The notes under the pieces: generated by a model | What the model saw: only the letters and a program-made list of their open reading frames with translations | The model's database searches: none | What the model was told of the DNA's origin: nothing | Shown here: in pieces, positions 1-11,800 of the stretch | Layout: the number at the start of each line of letters is the position of its first letter | Numbering within the stretch: position 1 is the first letter of the stretch | Assembly (NCBI RefSeq): GCF_964355755.1 | Contig: NC_092677.1 | Span: 10,810,601 to 10,874,600, forward strand | Origin: Antedon mediterranea | Lineage: Eukaryota; Echinodermata; Crinoidea; Comatulida; Antedonidae | Reading direction: 5' to 3' | Length of the DNA: 64,000 nt | Position numbers and translations under genes: made by a program

Positions 1-1699
1 TTTTCTTCGTATTCTGGAGCGGGATGAGAAGGTTATCGCCATTGATTGGTATTGTATAGCTGTTATTGACAATAGTTAACAACACCTTAAATGCTTCAGT
101 GGTTTGCTATAGTCTGTGACGATTGTTTTTACAGAAGCTTTTCAGTGGCACTTACCCATGGTAGATTCTATTGACTGAGCTTATTCTTGCATACAACGTT
201 CATGAATACAATGTGATTCATGGTACAACTTTTGATTTCAACTACCAGACGTGAGATCAACTTTAGTTACACAGTTCAATATCATTGCATTATAAAGCAA
301 AATTATTAAACGAAGAACCATGTATAAAAACACAGGAAGGCCTATTCAAAATATGTGTTTGGTTCACTTATTTGTTATACCTCCCAGCTCTGGGGATACG
401 CTTTTGATTATAACGAATACCAAATATAAGAAGACAATACATAAGGCCTATATAGAAACAAAGACTTCATTTTCAAATAAGTATTGTGTATACGTACCGC
501 TTTATTTACTATAATAATTACATCATTGTTTCATAGATTTCTTTCTATATAACAAACATCGTGATATATTTAACACATAGCACAATCTTATTTTTCATTA
601 ATAAAAGTAGGTGTCGTGCACCTTTTTTTGATTAAACCTAGACAAACAAATATAAGAAAAGGTATGGACGGGCGCACGCACTCAAAAATAGATTATAGTC
701 GCATCTTCCCTCATTTAATGACGACTTAATAATTAGAAATACATATTTAGTATCCTAGTGTCATATGATGGACGGGAACATTGCAAACAATGAATGCATG
801 TCAATTATACACAATTATATATTTATTTAGTTATATTCCGTGGTATGCGAACCTCGTATATAATTAATAGCTTTCAATTTGCGATGATTGTAACATTGAA
901 GAATTATTTCCTCCATGATCGTAACCTAGTTCGTCATGTTAATACTGTATATTAAATATATTCGGGGCACGCGGTAGGCGCGTCTTTCTGCGTATTTACA
1001 ATCCCCGGCGTCGTCACCACTGGTCCTAGAAGGTAGTATTCGAAAACTAAAAAAAAAAGTGTTATAACTAAGATGAAATAAGAAGCGAGATGTAGGCCTA
1101 TACACTGATAGTGATAAGGCTAAAAAACACATTTTTCTAAAAGCAAATGTATCTAAATATAAAATGAAATAATAACTTAATTCGTAGGTACAGTACAAGA
1201 TACTCCCCTGCTTCAACCATCTTCTATTACTCTTATTAACTACTGTATAATCATAGAGATTATAGTTCACTATCTCTATCTATAATGCATTCTCATTTGT
1301 TGTTTATAATTCAGCATCGTTTAATACCGTAGTATTAGTAGTATTTCTAATTTTATCAGGAAAAAATCTGAACATTCCCATGCTGATGCTTAAATATATT
1401 GTAAATGGTTGATTTAATTATTAATAATGGTTGAGTTTATAGCAATAAGATAATTATTATTTACAAGTCATTTGTCAAAAAGGAGCATATATCCTTAGAA
1501 GTTTAGAAACTATGTCATTAACTTCAGCTACTGTAAGGAAAGAAATTTATAACTTTATATTCTATAAACTGTAGCTAATTCAACCATAGGTTTATTTAAT
1601 TTCAATAGTATATTTCTATTGCGACATCAGATTTTTTCAATGCAATGTCAACAACTAAACTGTCATCTATTTTTCTTCTTTCAAATTAAATAAAAAATA
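1..1699. other. Intergenic, no gene recognised
   Basis: No convincing exon, RNA gene or complete repeat is visible. The sequence is AT-rich. Open frames here lack splice context and family resemblance. A short hairpin, AGGTG-TCGTG-CACCT, lies near 609-623, and low-complexity poly-A and poly-T tracts are scattered. Confidence 0.6.
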
Positions 1700-1705
1700 T
1701 TTATT
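1700..1705 (-). terminator. Polyadenylation signal overlapping the stop codon
   Basis: On the minus strand the SPATA2-like stop TAA is followed at once by TAAAT, so an AATAAA hexamer overlaps the last two bases of the stop. If used, the 3' UTR would be only about 20-30 bases. Other A-rich signals lie further on, so use is unproven. Confidence 0.4.
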
Positions 1706-4370
1706 ATACTGCAGTTTCAGTTCCAGTTTCAGTTCCAGTTCCAGTTCTAAAATCGCTAAAGTCATGCCAATAACCCTTTCCTTCTGAGCATTTAGACTTG
1801 TTTTTTATACATTTGGTGCAATACACGAATTGTTTCTTACATGAATTGCAATAATATTGGTATCCAGGTTTACGACATTGGTTACATGTATTTAGAAAGG
1901 GATCTGTACTTGAATGTGTTGATTCTGTACGAGGTGTACTTTTTGTAACATCATCCCTTTTGGTTCTATGCTGGGATCTTGAATCACTTGATGTTCTTTC
2001 GAATTCACTTTCTGCTACATATACTGTAGAACTACCACTACTGCTAATATCACTCCTGTTTTTAGATGTCATGTATACTGTAAAATTACTTTTTACTGGA
2101 ACCTGACTGTGAGTTGACTGATTGTTAGTAAAGATGCCTAGTTGGCTTCTTGCACTGGTGTCGTCACTGAAAGAAGCAGAATGGTCTTTTGATTTGACAA
2201 TTAGTTTGTCTACTTTTTTAAAGTCCATTTGTTTTTTATTTTCTTCTAATTGAGACTTATCATTTCTATGAGTTTTGATATGTTTTTCTGCCTCTGATGA
2301 AGGGAAACCAACTCGTTTAGCATTGTGAATGATATTTCCAAGATCACTTGAATCTTCTATGTTCATTTGACTCTTCATACCAACATTCTCCAGCTCTTTC
2401 ACTTTTGTAGCATTATTCTGATGACCCACTCTTTCCTGTTGTGTGTCACTTGTTTTAAAATCATTTGTTTCTGCCTGTGGTGAAGAGAAGTGATCTTTTC
2501 TAGCTTCATTGTTGACTTTTTCACCTTTTCTACTTGCATTTTCCATTTTGCTGTTATGGTCAGTATTCTCCACTTTTAATTCGCTGTCACCTTCTTTTAA
2601 ATTCAAGATTGTTTTCAATTGATTACCATCAATATTAGAATGATTACGATTTTCCCACATTTGAGGCAATGGCTCTTTCCCTATTGGTGCATCAACTGGA
2701 TTAAGATTATTTTCCTTACACTGTGTTCTGCCTCTTTCCTGAACAGAATGTTGAGGCAATGGGCCTTTCACTATTGGTGCACTATTAAGATTATTATAGT
2801 TTATAGTTTCAACTTTTTGTTTAACTGTAGCTTCATTTCTGTATTCTTGGTGAGGTTTTTCTTTTGGTTTTGATGAACTCTTATGAGGATCAATATTTGA
2901 ATACTTTTTATTATTCATATTTCCACTATTATTTATGTTATCTTTTGGTGGATGTTTTATCTTCGATTCTGATTCACCAAACTGAGAATGTCCACTTTCT
3001 ATTTTCTTACTAATGTCACTACTGACCTGACCTGTATCTTCACTGCTATACAAGTCTGTTTCATCAGGACTGCTAGAATGAAGATTGTTGCCATCAGTAT
3101 GACGTTGTGAATGAAATTTACTACCAATGCTACTGCTGGGAGGGATAACAGATCTATTCGAATAGCCTGTATCAGAACCTCTTATCTGACTGCCGCTAGA
3201 ATGAGCAGTGTTGTTATCAGTGTTATATTTTTTCACACTGAATTTTACAACCTCATTGGGCGGTTCTCTAACCTGTAATATGTATAAATCAATTGCCACT
3301 TTTAAAAAGTAGTCCTTGACATTACCCGAAAACTTCTCTTTTTTCATTTTCTTTTGAATATTCAATACATAGAGATGGCCCTGTTTCTCATATCCTAACA
3401 CCTTTAATAAATCTTCATAATTAGACAAGGCTGGCTTAAGGTAATTCTGAATAAGTGCTCCATACTCCTATAGTAAACAAGAAACAAAGTTTGGGGTTTT
3501 TATTTGGTATATACACGATAAATATAATGATAATAAAAGAAGAATTACAATAGTTAACATGCAAGCACAAAACTTCTAACAGATTGATAGTTTTAGTATA
3601 TAGTAATACAAGATATTTTGTGTAAACCAATTACATATGGTCAAATAGCCAAGCTGTTAAGGCAGAGGTGTCGTTTACTGTACCTAAAGAGCCAACAATA
3701 TCGAGATTGAATTGCTCCTAGTTATGGTGGTGGAACAAGTATTCTTCTCGAATAAGGACTATAAACTGTAGGTCCTGGGTACACAGTTTACCCGTGTGCA
3801 CTTTAAGGAACCCAGTTTCAAATTCGAGAGGAGATGGGGTTACCGTGGTGAACTGGTTCAGGAAATAGCCCCTGTATCAGGGAGAGGACAGTGATTAATT
3901 CACTATTGACCACTTGTGCCTAAAGACATTAAATAAAATAATAAATGATGTGTCATGGGACTGTTTTGGTTAAATAATCATGTCTTTCCTTAATTATACA
4001 AATTTTGAACTAGATCACACAGCATACACTGTATGTGCTCATTATTAATTGATAGGACCACATGGCTGGTCAGGCAATTTTGAATTTATATAATAATAAT
4101 TAGATGTAAATAGATGTGAATACTATATACTAAGCCCTTAATTTGTACCTTCAATTTGTACAGCTCTCTTTTCCATGGAGTTTTGTACAAATTCAGAGCC
4201 AATTGTTCAACTTTCTCAAGAGCCTTTCTCAAATTTCCTGTTTTGTTAAGATCAAAGCGAAGAAAGTAAAGATGTTCAGATTTTTTAGCTGCCGTTTCAA
4301 GTTCCCTGCTTGCTTCTGTAGAATTCTCTGGTATTCTACATTTCAGGTATTCTTTCAATAAGGACTCCAT
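1704..4370 (-). CDS. SPATA2-like protein (PUB domain, C-terminal zinc finger)
   Basis: Model: complement(join(1704..3467,4149..4370)), 661 aa. The exon junction is phase 0 (donor AAG|GTACAA, acceptor TATAG|GAG). SPATA2 family proteins bridge the deubiquitinase CYLD to the linear-ubiquitin ligase LUBAC through an N-terminal PUB domain. Seen here: a helical N-terminus with LNLYKTPWKRELYKLK at about 59-74, matching the family's PWKKEF region, then LLKVLGYEKQGHLYVL just after the junction. A long Ser/Asn/Lys-rich linker with an internal duplication (two APIxKxPLPQ motifs) follows. The C-terminal zinc finger has pairs CNQC, CNSC and CTKC plus a last Cys and His, as in SPATA2. The tail ends in TGTETGTETAV. 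The start at 4370 is the first true ATG; an acceptor-like TAG lies 5 bases upstream. Identity comes from both ends; the linker is not conserved. Confidence 0.8.
3640..3955 (+). mobile_element. tRNA-derived SINE in the SPATA2-like intron
   Basis: The head (3640-3730) resembles a tRNA with an A-box-like TAGCCAAGCTGTTAAGGC and a decayed B box. The body contains ACTATAAACTGTAGGTCC and GCACTTTAAGGAACCCAG, of a kind I associate with echinoderm SINEs. It ends in an A-rich tail (ATTAAATAAAATAATAAATG). It fills nearly half of the only intron in this gene. Confidence 0.6.
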
Positions 4371-4439
4371 TGTGTCTATTTTGTTTATCAATAAAATAAA
4401 AAATATGTTAAAAACTAAAATATTTCCTACTACTAGGAG

Positions 4440-5858
4440 TGCCTAGGCCTAGACCCTATAGAAATAGGCTAGGCCTATATATATTGATGATCACCACAAC
4501 AATGCAACTATTTTTTAATAATAAAAAAATATATAAGCCTGATAATAATAATATCAAACCTATGACATAAATGATAACTTTATTGGCGTTCGTAGTCGGC
4601 CCTAGGCTAGCCCAGATAAGATTAGGCCGCACCTACCTAGGCTAGCTACAGTACAGACCACACCACCTGCCTGAAAAAGGCAAATAAGTTAGGCCTAGCC
4701 TAGTAGGCCTAGGCCTAGCTTTAAACATACTTTCCTCTTAATTGGAACCACAAAACATAATACTATAAGCTTACCTAAATGTTCAGTGTTTGTGTTCCGG
4801 GTCAAGCCATACGTTTAAACACTCGTACAATTGATGCTGCTGCTGAACAGTCGTATTTTTATCGCATATATTGACGATTTATCTGCGATTTACGATTTAT
4901 ATAGACCCTATGGAAATTCCAATTTTTATGAGTTACAGAGTATTTTCCGTTGACATTGCTCATGACGCGTTTTATTGCAATGAAGACAGTATAATTCCTG
5001 TACACAGTAACAATGGAACGCGTTTTCGTTTTTTATAATCTTTTTGGAGTAACAACCAGTTAATACCTCACTCAGGTAACAAGTGAACTTACCCTTAGTT
5101 GGACTTAGTACACCAAATGATCTAGAATATTAACACCACAATGCAACTACTGTACTGTTACATGTTTTATATGTTATAAAAAAAAAACCAATAGCTTCAA
5201 TATAAAAAACTCACTCATTGTAATACTGTTTACACCATTGACAATCAAATATTAGTTACTGTTCAGTCAAAATAATTTGATATTGGGCAGTGTATGTCAT
5301 ATGATAAAATAATTTATTGAATCTACACTTTTACATTAATAAACCATAAACTAGAAAGTTGCATCATCTTTAAATTAAAATACTGTACAAATTTAAAAAT
5401 ATAAAAGGAAAGAGAAAAACCAAAACAAAAAAATTGAAATGGTAAATATAGTACCGACATTTTAATATGGGAACGTGTATCAATTCCAGAACATAATAAT
5501 ATTAATTCATCAGAAGAACGCCTAAAGTCACAACTTTTTGATTTGCATTTCTTCATTAATATCTTGCTCTTTTTATTTAAAAAATGTGTTGATTGTTCCG
5601 TCGGAACTAATTTCAATGCTGCAATTTCTGTATTGTGGTCGTGATGAAAACTTCAATTCAGAGCCATTGAAGATCTTTGCTCTGCTTCAATTTTGTGCAC
5701 AGCGCCACCATTCGGTCGATGTTTTAGGGCAGGCGGTCGGAAAAAACACTGGTTGTCATGCCAAAAAACAACACCACGAACTCATTGTATTTGTAGGCCT
5801 ACATTCCAGAATTAATTTGACCTAGAATAAGCGTAATTATTTTATTTCAATACACAAA
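4440..5858. promoter_or_regulatory. Divergent promoter interval, SPATA2-like and GAS8
   Basis: The two start codons are 1.49 kb apart and point away from each other. A minus-strand donor TTAG|GTAAGC ends a probable 5' UTR exon at 4775, which would splice to an acceptor at 4375 just before the SPATA2-like ATG. GGCCTA and GCCTAGGC palindromes cluster at 4440-4740 and continue at 5990-6480 inside GAS8 intron 1. No TATA box is evident. Confidence 0.5.
5752..5765 (+). promoter_or_regulatory. Possible X-box (RFX site) upstream of GAS8
   Basis: GTTGTCATGCCAAA resembles the imperfect inverted repeat of RFX X-boxes (GTTGCCATGGCAAC) with about three mismatches. It lies about 95 bases before the GAS8 ATG. 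RFX factors commonly drive motile-cilium genes, so the position is sensible, but the match is weak. Confidence 0.3.
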
Positions 5859-8800
5859 ATGGTAAGTACAAAATGCACATTTTGTAAGGCCTATCAGTTC
5901 CATTATTTTTAGACCTTGGCCTACCTAATTTATTTTGATGAGTCCTTTTAAATTAATACCTTAACTTTTAAGTTTAGGCCCACACTACTATTAGGCTATA
6001 TAGGCCTACCTAACTAGGCCTAGCCGCCTCTCTCTGCTAGGCCTAGCTCGGCTTTTTAGACTACCTAGAGGAGGCCTGGCCGGCGCTAAAGGGCCCCTAT
6101 ACTTAGCTATAGTAGGGTACCTGGCTAGGCCTAGCATAGTAATTCATTATCCTACCAGGCCCCCTAAGTAACTATAGGCTAGGGCCAGGCCTAGCCTAGC
6201 CTCTAGATAGGCCTAGTCTATACTAAGACTATACATAGACAGTATCTAGGCTAGACCTACTTACTAGGCCTAGGCCTATGCCTATCTAGTAAATAAGTAA
6301 TAATTAATTAAATAATTAAGTAACCAGGCAGGGGTTAGGCCTAGGCTAGACTAAAATTAAAAATAAAGTAAACATTGTCAGACATTGCATTCCATGTCCA
6401 TGTCCATGACCATCTTTAGTTTTATTGAGTTTAAATAAATCTAGGCCTATACTAGCCTAGGCCTAGGGATATATACTTTATTTTATGGATGTATAGCCTT
6501 GACTCTAATGGCTATGCTAAATCTTTATAAATATATTCTTATTTTTATTAATATCAGCCACCAAAAAAGAAGAGTGGGAAAGGTAAGAAAGGAGGAAAGA
6601 AGAAGAAGTCTGCAAAATCCAAAACACCAACTGTCATTGATGGCATGTCAACAGAGGAAATGTCAAAAGAACAGGTAATTAATTACAGTAATTAACTGTA
6701 AAACAATTAATAAATAAAGTAATACTGCTTGGTAACTAGAAAAGAATGTAATTATATAATACTTACAATATATATCTCACTTACAATAAAATACTTAAAA
6801 TATATATCTCACTTACAATAAAATACTTACAATATATATCTCACAATAATACTTAAATATATATCTCACAATAATACTTACAATATATATCTCACAATAA
6901 TACTTACAATATATATCTCACTATAATACTTAAATATATATCTCACTATAATACTTACAATATATATCTCACTTACAATAAAATACTTACAATATATATC
7001 TCACTTACAATAATACTTACAATATATATCTCACAATAATACTTAAATATACATCTCACAATAATACTTACAATATATATCTCACTATAATACTTACAAT
7101 ATTTCACTTACAATAATACTTACAAAATATATCTCACAATAATACTTAAATGTATATCTCACAATAATACTTACAACATATATCTCACTATAATACTTAC
7201 AATAAAATACTTACAATATATATTTCTGTTACAATAATACTTAAAATATCTCACAATAATACTTACAATATCTCACAATAATACTTACAATATCTCACAA
7301 TAATACTTACAATATCTCACAATAATACTTACAATATATATCTCACAATAATACTTAAAAATATATCTAACAATAATACTTACAATATATATCTCACTAT
7401 AATACTTACAATATATATCTCACTTACAATAAAATACTTACAATATATATTTCTCTTACAATAATACTTACAATATCTCACAATAATACTTACAATATCT
7501 CACAATAATACTTATAATATCTCACAATAATACTTACAATATCTTACAATAATACTTACAATATATATCTCACAATAATACTTACAATATCTCACAATAA
7601 TACGTACAATATCTCACAATAATACTTACAATATATATCTCAATAATATATACAATATCTCACAATAATACTTACAATATCTCACAATAATACTTACAAT
7701 ATATATCTCACAATAATACTTACAATATCTCACAATAATACTTACAATATATATCTCACAATAATACTTAAAATATCTCACAATAATACTTACAATATCT
7801 CACAATAATACTTACAATATCTTACAATAATACTTACAATATATACCTCACAATAATACTTACAATATCTCACAATAATACGTACAATATCTCACAATAA
7901 TACTTACAATATATATCTCAATAATATATACAATATCTCACAATAATACTTACAATATCTCACAATAATACTTACAATATATATCTCACAATAATACTTA
8001 CAATATCTCACAATAATACTTACAATATATATCTCACAATGATACTTACAATATCTCACAATAATACTTACAATATCTCACAATAATACTTACAATATCT
8101 CACAAAACACTTACAATATCTCACAATAATACTTACAATATCTCACAGTAATACTTACAATATATATCGCTTTTTCATTTCACTTTATTATTGTAGTTGG
8201 AAGAACATATTGGACGATTACGTGAAGAATTAGACAGAGAAAGAGAGGAAAGGAACTACTTTCAATTGGAACGAGATAAAGTGAACACGTTTTGGGAAAT
8301 TACAAAACGTCAACAAGAGGAAGCAAAAGCAGAGCTACGGAACAAAGACAGGGAGATGGAAGACGCTGAAGAAAGACATCAAGTAGAAATAAAGGTGAAG
8401 AAGAATAGAATAAAAGAATGAATTTTACAATAATTCACCAAATCTCTTGCTTTATTCAGACTAGGGGTAGCACGATTTTTAATCTTAGTGGGTGGGTGCA
8501 GCTTTGTATAAGAAACAACAAGTTTGCATTTGTTAGGTCGTAAAAGGTCAAGATCAAATATCAAAATTCTCAAATTGCTCCGATTGCTCTTCTAGTAATT
8601 AAAAAACAGAAACACAAATATTACATATATTTCTTTATAAATCATTAAGTATAAATAAATGTGGATTGCAGCGACCAATGTAGAAATTAATTTCAAACTT
8701 TTATAAAAATTGGTAACATTTTAATGAACAAACAAACTAATAAATAAACCAAATAAAGAATTAAAACTAACGTTTTCTTGTTAACCTAGGTTTATAAACA

Positions 8801-11800
8801 GAAGGTTAAGCATCTCTTGTATGAACACCAGAATAATATCTCGGAGCTGAAAGCAGAAAGTGCAGTTGCCATCAAATTGGCGCAAGATGACCATCGAGGG
8901 CAGGAATCGGATTTACGAAAGGACAAACGTGGATTGAAGGTCTCCCTCAAAGATCAGGAACTTGCGCATGAGGATATTATCAAAAATCTTAAAATTGTAT
9001 GTTGGTTTTTTTAAGTTTATTAACTTAATTATTGATCTTCATAGAGTATTTTGTACAGTACAAAGCAAAAATGTTGCAAATAGTGTTGCCCGAAAGCTCT
9101 GCTAACTTTTCTGACTGTTTTACTTTATCGTTTTGATTTAGACTTTCGCCTTTTTTTGGTATCTCCATTGAGATCCAGCCACTGATACCCACAGCATTGT
9201 CATTTTTTCAGTATTTTGCCTTTGGATTTATATATATATATATATATCCAATGAAAAATTACTGAAAAAATAATTCTGTCACTAAATCTTAATAGAGATA
9301 CAAAATAAAATAAGCAAAAGCTAAATCATTATTTACAATTTCTATTGTCTAACTTACTAATGTTACTCAGTACTAATAGTGAATATGAGTATATACAGTA
9401 AGTGTACGTAGTTTAAAATCTAAAGTCTACCCAATTCATATCTGCCACTCTTATAATGTGTTCTTTTTTTTATTTATTTTTTTCTAGAAACATGACGAGC
9501 AAGTCTCATTTCTACGTGATGAATTTGAAAGAGAAGCGAAAGGTAACATTGACTTCTTAATCTCTGTCTACACTATCAAACTAGTTTAACAAAATAAGTG
9601 TGGTTTATATGGACATGATGTCATCACTACCATATTTGGGCATATCAATACCATATTTTGGCAAATCACACTTTTTTTTGTCAAACTAGTTTGATAATGT
9701 AGACAGATTTTAGTCTATTTAATGCCCAGTCTATACTAGTAAACTTAACAAGCAACAAGCATCTGTTTGCAAACTCTGAGTTTGCCATTGTTTGGAGTCA
9801 GTCTTTGTTACTGAAGGATCACATGACTACAATGACTGTGATATGATTGGCTGTCAAACATCTGCAAGCTATTTTGTCATCTTGTCTAAAAATGATAAAC
9901 ATTTATCTTTCACAGAAATCGAGGCAAAATATGAGAAGAAAATGCGCATGCTGAGAGATGAACTAGAATTGAGGCGGAAAACAGAAATTCATGAGATTGA
10001 AGAACGTAAAAACGGGCAAATCAATACCTTGATGAAGAATCACGAAAAAGCGTTTAGTGACATTAAGAACTATTACAATGACATCACCTTGAATAATTTG
10101 GCACTGATTAACTCACTAAAGGTAAATGAGTCTTTTCAAAATATGTTCCTTCCCATGCTCCAAGCATCATAGCATCTACGTATAAAGCTCTGTCATATCA
10201 CCACCATATTTAAGCATATTACAATAGTTTGATAGTGTAGACAGAGGTTTATCACAACGTCAGGTGAGGATTGCAATCTTTAAATAATTGTAATGTAATG
10301 TGATAAAATTCCACAAGAAGTAAATTTTCTAAAGCTCTGTCTACATTATCAAACTAGTTTAAAAAAAAGTGTGATGTGCCTAAATATGGTAGTGATATGA
10401 TATCATTAAGTCCATATATGAGCACATCATATTTTGTTTGTCACATAAAGTTTGAGTGTAGACAAAGCTTTAAGCATGTTTTACTGGAAGCAATGAAACT
10501 GTGTACCATATGCATACAAATTTCAAAAGCTAGAGCAGTAGCCTTCAACAATGAAGTTTGCTTCTAAATAGAAGAAGAAGAATGCGTGATAGAACGCTGA
10601 TTCGATGTGAATGTGAAGGTGATACATGTAGTCATGGCCATTATCATCATGGCTAAGAACATTTTTATTTCGATACTTTTAATGATTCTATTTTGAATTC
10701 CTTTTTCTAGGAACAAGTGGAAGAGATGAAGAAGAAGGAAGAAAGAATGGAAAAACAGATGAATGAAATCCAACTGGAGAACAAGAGGTTGAAAGAACCA
10801 CTGGAGAAAGCAAGAGAAGAGGTGGCAGAATTACAAAGACAACTGGCAAATTATGAAAAAGACAAGGCATCACTTGCTGTAAGCACTTATAGAATGATCC
10901 AGTATGGTTGTCATAAACAAACAAATATTTAGTTTTAGACTATATTGGAAAACTTGGAGTCAGGACAGGTTTACACTGGCAATGGCAAATCAAATCTAAA
11001 CGTCAATGTTTCATATTCACACTTTTACGAGCATATTGATTGGAGCATAGCCATGTGAAGCATCATGAAAATTAAACATTGACATTTGATTTGCTGCCAC
11101 CAGGCCAGGACAGGTGTGAAAGACCCTTAAGACAGAGCAGTATAGTATTATTCCAGAGTTTTGAAATAAGGGCTTAACAATTGTGAAAATCATAGCTGAA
11201 CTTTACCAAGGTGTTTTATCTTTTGAATTGTTTTTTCTATAATTTATGGATGGATCCCTTTAGACTGGTTTCCCCTCTCCCCATCTTAGTTTCTGCATGT
11301 TTCTGTATTGGAGATAAGTATTTTATTTATGTGATATTTGTAGAGTGCTAAGGCCAGACTGAAAGTGATGGACCAAGAGTTTAAAGATTTACAGTGGGAA
11401 CACGAGGTACTTGAACAAAGATTTGAAAAGGTAATTATCTAATTTAGTATTATTGTTGTTGCTGTTATTATTATTGTTCAGTGCACAATTTTTGCTCTCT
11501 GTATTGTATTACAATTATTCATAGTAATCAAATACTGTAAATCATCGAAAAATTTCATTTAGCTTCTATGTTTATAAAAGATAAGATTTTCTTTTTTGAA
11601 AGAGTCAGTTGATAAAGATCTTTTATAGAGATCAAAACGTTTGAGTAAGCACTCTCCGTTTTTAAATAGCTCTTTCAAAAAAGAAAATCTTATCTTTCAA
11701 ATACCGTGAGTTTCCTGTTCCACAATTTCCAAATTCGTATTATAAAATATATTGGTGATTTTCAGATGGAAAATGAAAGAGATGAACTCTATCGTAAATT

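Noticed and set aside
926-1270. 114-codon minus-strand open frame
   Set aside because: No family resemblance, low-complexity hydrophobic translation, no splice or promoter context.
3428-3428. Start of the SPATA2-like protein at 3428
   Set aside because: That codon is TTG inside an exon; the frame continues upstream to an acceptor at 3468 and joins a first exon with a true ATG at 4370.
6750-8168. CRISPR-like array
   Set aside because: It has regular short units but no unique spacers; it is a eukaryotic intronic minisatellite.
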